The notes beneath the pieces were generated by a model. It saw only the letters and a program-made list of their open reading frames with translations. It did no database searches and was not told where the DNA came from. Position numbers and translations under genes: made by a program. This document shows, piece by piece, positions 62,161-64,000 of a stretch of 64,000 nucleotides of DNA. The DNA lies in NCBI RefSeq assembly GCF_026340465.1, contig NZ_JAPEPC010000003.1:124001-188000 (forward strand). The letters run 5' to 3'. Origin of the DNA: Streptomyces sp. NBC_01306. Its GTDB lineage: Bacteria > Actinomycetota > Actinomycetes > Streptomycetales > Streptomycetaceae. Each line of letters begins with the position of its first letter. The stretch's first letter is position 1.

Positions 62161-62310
62161 GTCCGCGACGTCGTGAACAACCAGACCGGCGGAGCGGGTT
62201 ACCAGATCTGCCGGGGGTACAACGGCACCAACTGTGGCGACGTCAACCGTCTGGTCACCACCATCTCGTACGACATGACGCCGGTGAACTCGGTGGTCCT
62301 CGTGAAGTGA
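62161..62310 (+). pseudogene. Tail of a small secreted protein, same family as 19915
   Basis: 49 residues: GAGYQICRGYNGTNCGDVNR and ISYDMTPVNSVVLVK. The C-terminal pattern CxGYNG..C...YD.TPVNS matches the secreted protein at 19915-20304. Signal peptide and N-terminus are missing; fused in frame to the IS30 scrap. Confidence 0.65.
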
Positions 62311-62385
62311 CGCCGCTGTCCTGACGCGGCACCAGGTGCCCGTCCCCGTCGTTCGCGGCAGGCGCTGGCACCTGTGCGTCCTGGG

Positions 62386-62985
62386 TCAGGTGGCGTCGAA
62401 GCGGGCGACGGGGGAGATGGAGACACGGGCATCGGCTCCGATGCTCACGGTCGTGCTCTTGCCGCTGGAGTCGTGCACGGTGACCTTCTGTGAGGTGACG
62501 ATCTCGATGCAGAAGCCGGTGCCGCAGGGGAAGACCGGCCACTGGAACGCCGTGCCGCCGGGCCCGATGGGGGAGACGCGCTGGCTTGTGGTGACGAACC
62601 GCAGCCCGGGGTCGCTCTGCCGGCACACCGAGTTGGCCTTCTGGGTGCGGCCGTCGATGCTGATGGACGCGTTCGAGGGAAGCCACGGATGAACAGCTCC
62701 GCACACGCGGTGCACGGGTCGAGTACGCCGTTCGAGCAGTTGCGGCCGGTGAGGTTCTGGTAGAAGCGGAAGAGGGTGTTCTCCAGAGGCTGGACGCCGG
62801 TCTCGATCTGAATGTACGGGGCCCCTTCGGCCTGCCGCGGGAGCGGGGAGACCGTGGCGACCGTGCGCCAGGTCGCGTACGGGCGATCCGGGTAGCAGCG
62901 GTCGACCGGCACGGGCACCGCCGGCACGGGCGAGGGGAAGGAGCAGTGCGGGTTGTCCTCGCACTGCCGCCCAGCAGACTCTCGC
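62386..62985 (-). pseudogene. Frameshifted hypothetical protein
   Basis: First frame: CEDNPHCSFPSP, RCYPDRPYATWRTVATVSPL, IQIETGVQPLENTLFRFYQN and CSNGVLDPCTACAELFIRGF; then another frame: LPSNASISIDGRTQKANSVC, PIGPGGTAFQWPVFPCGTGF and VSIGADARVSISPVARFDAT. The break is near 62690. Many Cys and Ser/Thr suggest a secreted or surface protein. Not recognised. The N-terminus could not be located. Confidence 0.55.
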
Positions 62986-63330
62986 CGCCGCCGAGGACGG
63001 CGACAGGACCCCGTATCGGGAACCGTCCTTGGACCTGGCGCCTCAACGCCAGTCCAGCGCTCAGCGCCGCGCGGATGCCGTCAGTTCCGTCGATATCCGA
63101 GAGCAAGTTGATCAACGAACGCCTCCGTAACTCGTCGATAGACGCTGTTCCTGGAGAGGCTCTGGCACAGATTTTGTTGTCCCGTCTCACTCAATAGAGT
63201 CACTTCTCAACGAACCGAGTCGTTCGTCCTTCTGTCTCAGCGAACCTGGTCGCGCGGCTGAGTGCGCTGGGGTGCTGGACGGCCGTACCGGCTGGGGTGA
63301 GTCTGAAGGGGCGGTCCCTGGCGGGAGGTC
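62986..63330. other. Region without a recognised gene
   Basis: About 340 bases. Contains CGAACC(G/T)... repeats near 63218-63250 (AACGAACCGAGTCG, AGCGAACCTGGTCG). No coding signal. Confidence 0.4.
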
Positions 63331-63720
63331 TCAGTCGCTATGGGCGACCGACGCAGGGTCGGCGTCGAGCGCATCGAGCGCTTCGAGCACTGCGTCGCCG
63401 TTCGCCCTGGCCCACTCGGTCAGCATGTGGATCGGCTCGATCAGCGTGGCCCCGAGCGAGGTGAGCTCGTACTCGACGCGTGGCGGCGCCTCGGTGTAGG
63501 CGTGGCGGCGGATGAGTCCGTGCGCCTGGAGCCGTCGGAGCGTCTGGGTGAGCATTTTGCGGGAGATGCCGCCGATCAGCTCGATCAGCTCGCCGTGGCG
63601 CACCGGGCCCTTGCTGAGGCCGTAGAGCACGACCACCGTCCACTTGTCGGCGATCACCTCGACCGCCAGCCGCGCCGGACAGTCGGCGAGAAAGGGATCG
63701 CCGGGACAGAAACCGCTCAT
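63331..63720 (-). CDS. HxlR family regulator
   Basis: 129 residues from ATG 63720: MSGFCPGDPFLADCPARLAV, then the winged helix IADKWTVVVLYGLSKGPVRH, ISRKMLTQTLRRLQAHGLIR and PRVEYELTSLGATLIEPI. Cys5 and Cys14 are placed as in redox- or aldehyde-sensing HxlR proteins. The 17 in-frame residues upstream cover the operator and were rejected. Divergent to an NADPH-dependent oxidoreductase gene at 63810, as is common for this pair in actinobacteria; it probably represses both. Confidence 0.9.
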   Translation of the reverse strand: MSGFCPGDPFLADCPARLAVEVIADKWTVVVLYGLSKGPVRHGELIELIGGISRKMLTQTLRRLQAHGLIRRHAYTEAPPRVEYELTSLGATLIEPIHMLTEWARANGDAVLEALDALDADPASVAHSD

Positions 63721-63721
63721 G

Positions 63722-63751
63722 CGCCAAAGGTACCTGCGCCGAAGGTACCTG
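63722..63751. promoter_or_regulatory. Tandem 15-base repeats with AGGTACCT cores (HxlR operator)
   Basis: CGCCAAAGGTACCTG (63722-63736) and CGCCGAAGGTACCTG (63737-63751) follow each other with one mismatch. Each includes the 8-base palindrome AGGTACCT. They lie immediately upstream of the HxlR start. Confidence 0.78.
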
Positions 63752-63809
63752 CTGGTTCCTATCAGATTCATAGCCTGGGTTCTCTCCCCCCTCCAGAGCC
63801 AGGAGAATC

Positions 63810-64000
63810 ATGCGAGTCATCACCCAGCAGACGTTCGGCGGTCCCGAGGTGCTCACCGTCGTGGACGCGCCCGAGCCCCAGCCCCTCCCCACCGAGGTTC
63901 TCGTCCGCGTCAAGGCGATCGGGCTGAACCCGCTGGAGGCGCTCCTGCGCGCCGGCGAGTTTCCCCCGCTGCTCGGCCAGCCGCCATTCATTCTCGGCTG
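63810..64000 (+). CDS. NADPH-dependent quinone-oxidoreductase-like protein, 3' end beyond the window
   Basis: The first 63 residues read MRVITQQTFGGPEVLTVVDA, TEVLVRVKAIGLNPLEALLR and PPLLGQPPFILG, the N-terminal GroES-like domain of the zinc-free MDR/quinone oxidoreductase group. AGGAGAA is placed correctly before the ATG. Divergent to the HxlR gene. The gene leaves the window at its right edge. Confidence 0.88.
   Translation, partial: MRVITQQTFGGPEVLTVVDAPEPQPLPTEVLVRVKAIGLNPLEALLRAGEFPPLLGQPPFILG

Noticed and set aside
1..64000. tRNA or rRNA genes and telomeric palindromes
   Set aside because: No tRNA-like cloverleaf or rRNA sequence was recognised, and no array of telomere-type palindromes is in the window despite tap-tpg.

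Overview
The window is high-GC actinobacterial DNA, almost certainly from a Streptomyces (or very close relative) linear replicon. The strongest indicator is an intact tap-tpg operon (36414-39240), the telomere-associated protein and terminal-protein pair used to cap and replicate linear Streptomyces ends. Around it are dozens of transposase relics, short-chain dehydrogenases, XRE/MmyB-type regulators and decayed genes, the usual texture of a subtelomeric or accessory arm. No rRNA or tRNA gene and no CRISPR array were seen.

Layout. 1-9000: an ATP-grasp enzyme cut by the left edge, an IS5-type transposase that truncates a TnpB relic, then a tightly coupled minus-strand catabolic operon (Lrp/AsnC regulator, NodB-type deacetylase, MHS transporter, SDR, and a ketopantoate-reductase/M20-peptidase fusion). 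9100-15500: a decayed glyoxalase-like gene, a stress-type cluster (zinc alcohol dehydrogenase, frameshifted SDR, DJ-1/PfpI protein), a 5'-truncated thioredoxin-reductase-like flavoprotein, an inverted fragment of the alcohol dehydrogenase, and relics of type I-E cas1 and cas2. 15500-21200: small genes and IS/Tn3/integrase scraps, a divergent SDR/XRE pair and a small secreted protein. 21300-26600: a recombinase / small HTH / zinc-ribbon operon whose third gene carries an in-frame TGA, plus a kinase-fold gene between direct repeats. 27100-35600: two redox regulons, one with a MarR regulator whose probable operator (GTCA-N7-TGAC) appears three times, one with a TetR regulator and three shared half-sites. 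35700-39700: an IS200-type relic, then tap-tpg. 40050-42300: ABM-rhodanese and MBL-rhodanese sulfur genes. 42500-44700: inverted IS ends around a Tat-exported DJ-1 protein. 44700-50800: alpha/beta hydrolase, broken aldo/keto reductase with XRE regulator, broken XRE gene next to a type I methionine aminopeptidase, and an IS remnant with a VOC gene between its ends. 50800-60000: hydrolases, an aldo/keto reductase behind a MerR-type promoter, an IS630 and an IS701 inserted end to end, and IS5/IS3 relics. 60200-64000: secreted zinc metalloprotease, relics, and a divergent HxlR/oxidoreductase pair cut by the right edge.

Functionally the surviving non-mobile genes are mostly regulated redox/detoxification units (SDRs, NmrA-type reductases, AKRs, quinone-oxidoreductase-like enzymes), each beside its own MarR, TetR, XRE or HxlR regulator, together with hydrolases and sulfur handling. 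The housekeeping-like unit for the replicon itself is tap-tpg. Several otherwise healthy genes are broken by single-base indels or single nonsense codons, so some of the pseudogenes could be sequencing artefacts; those cases are marked.
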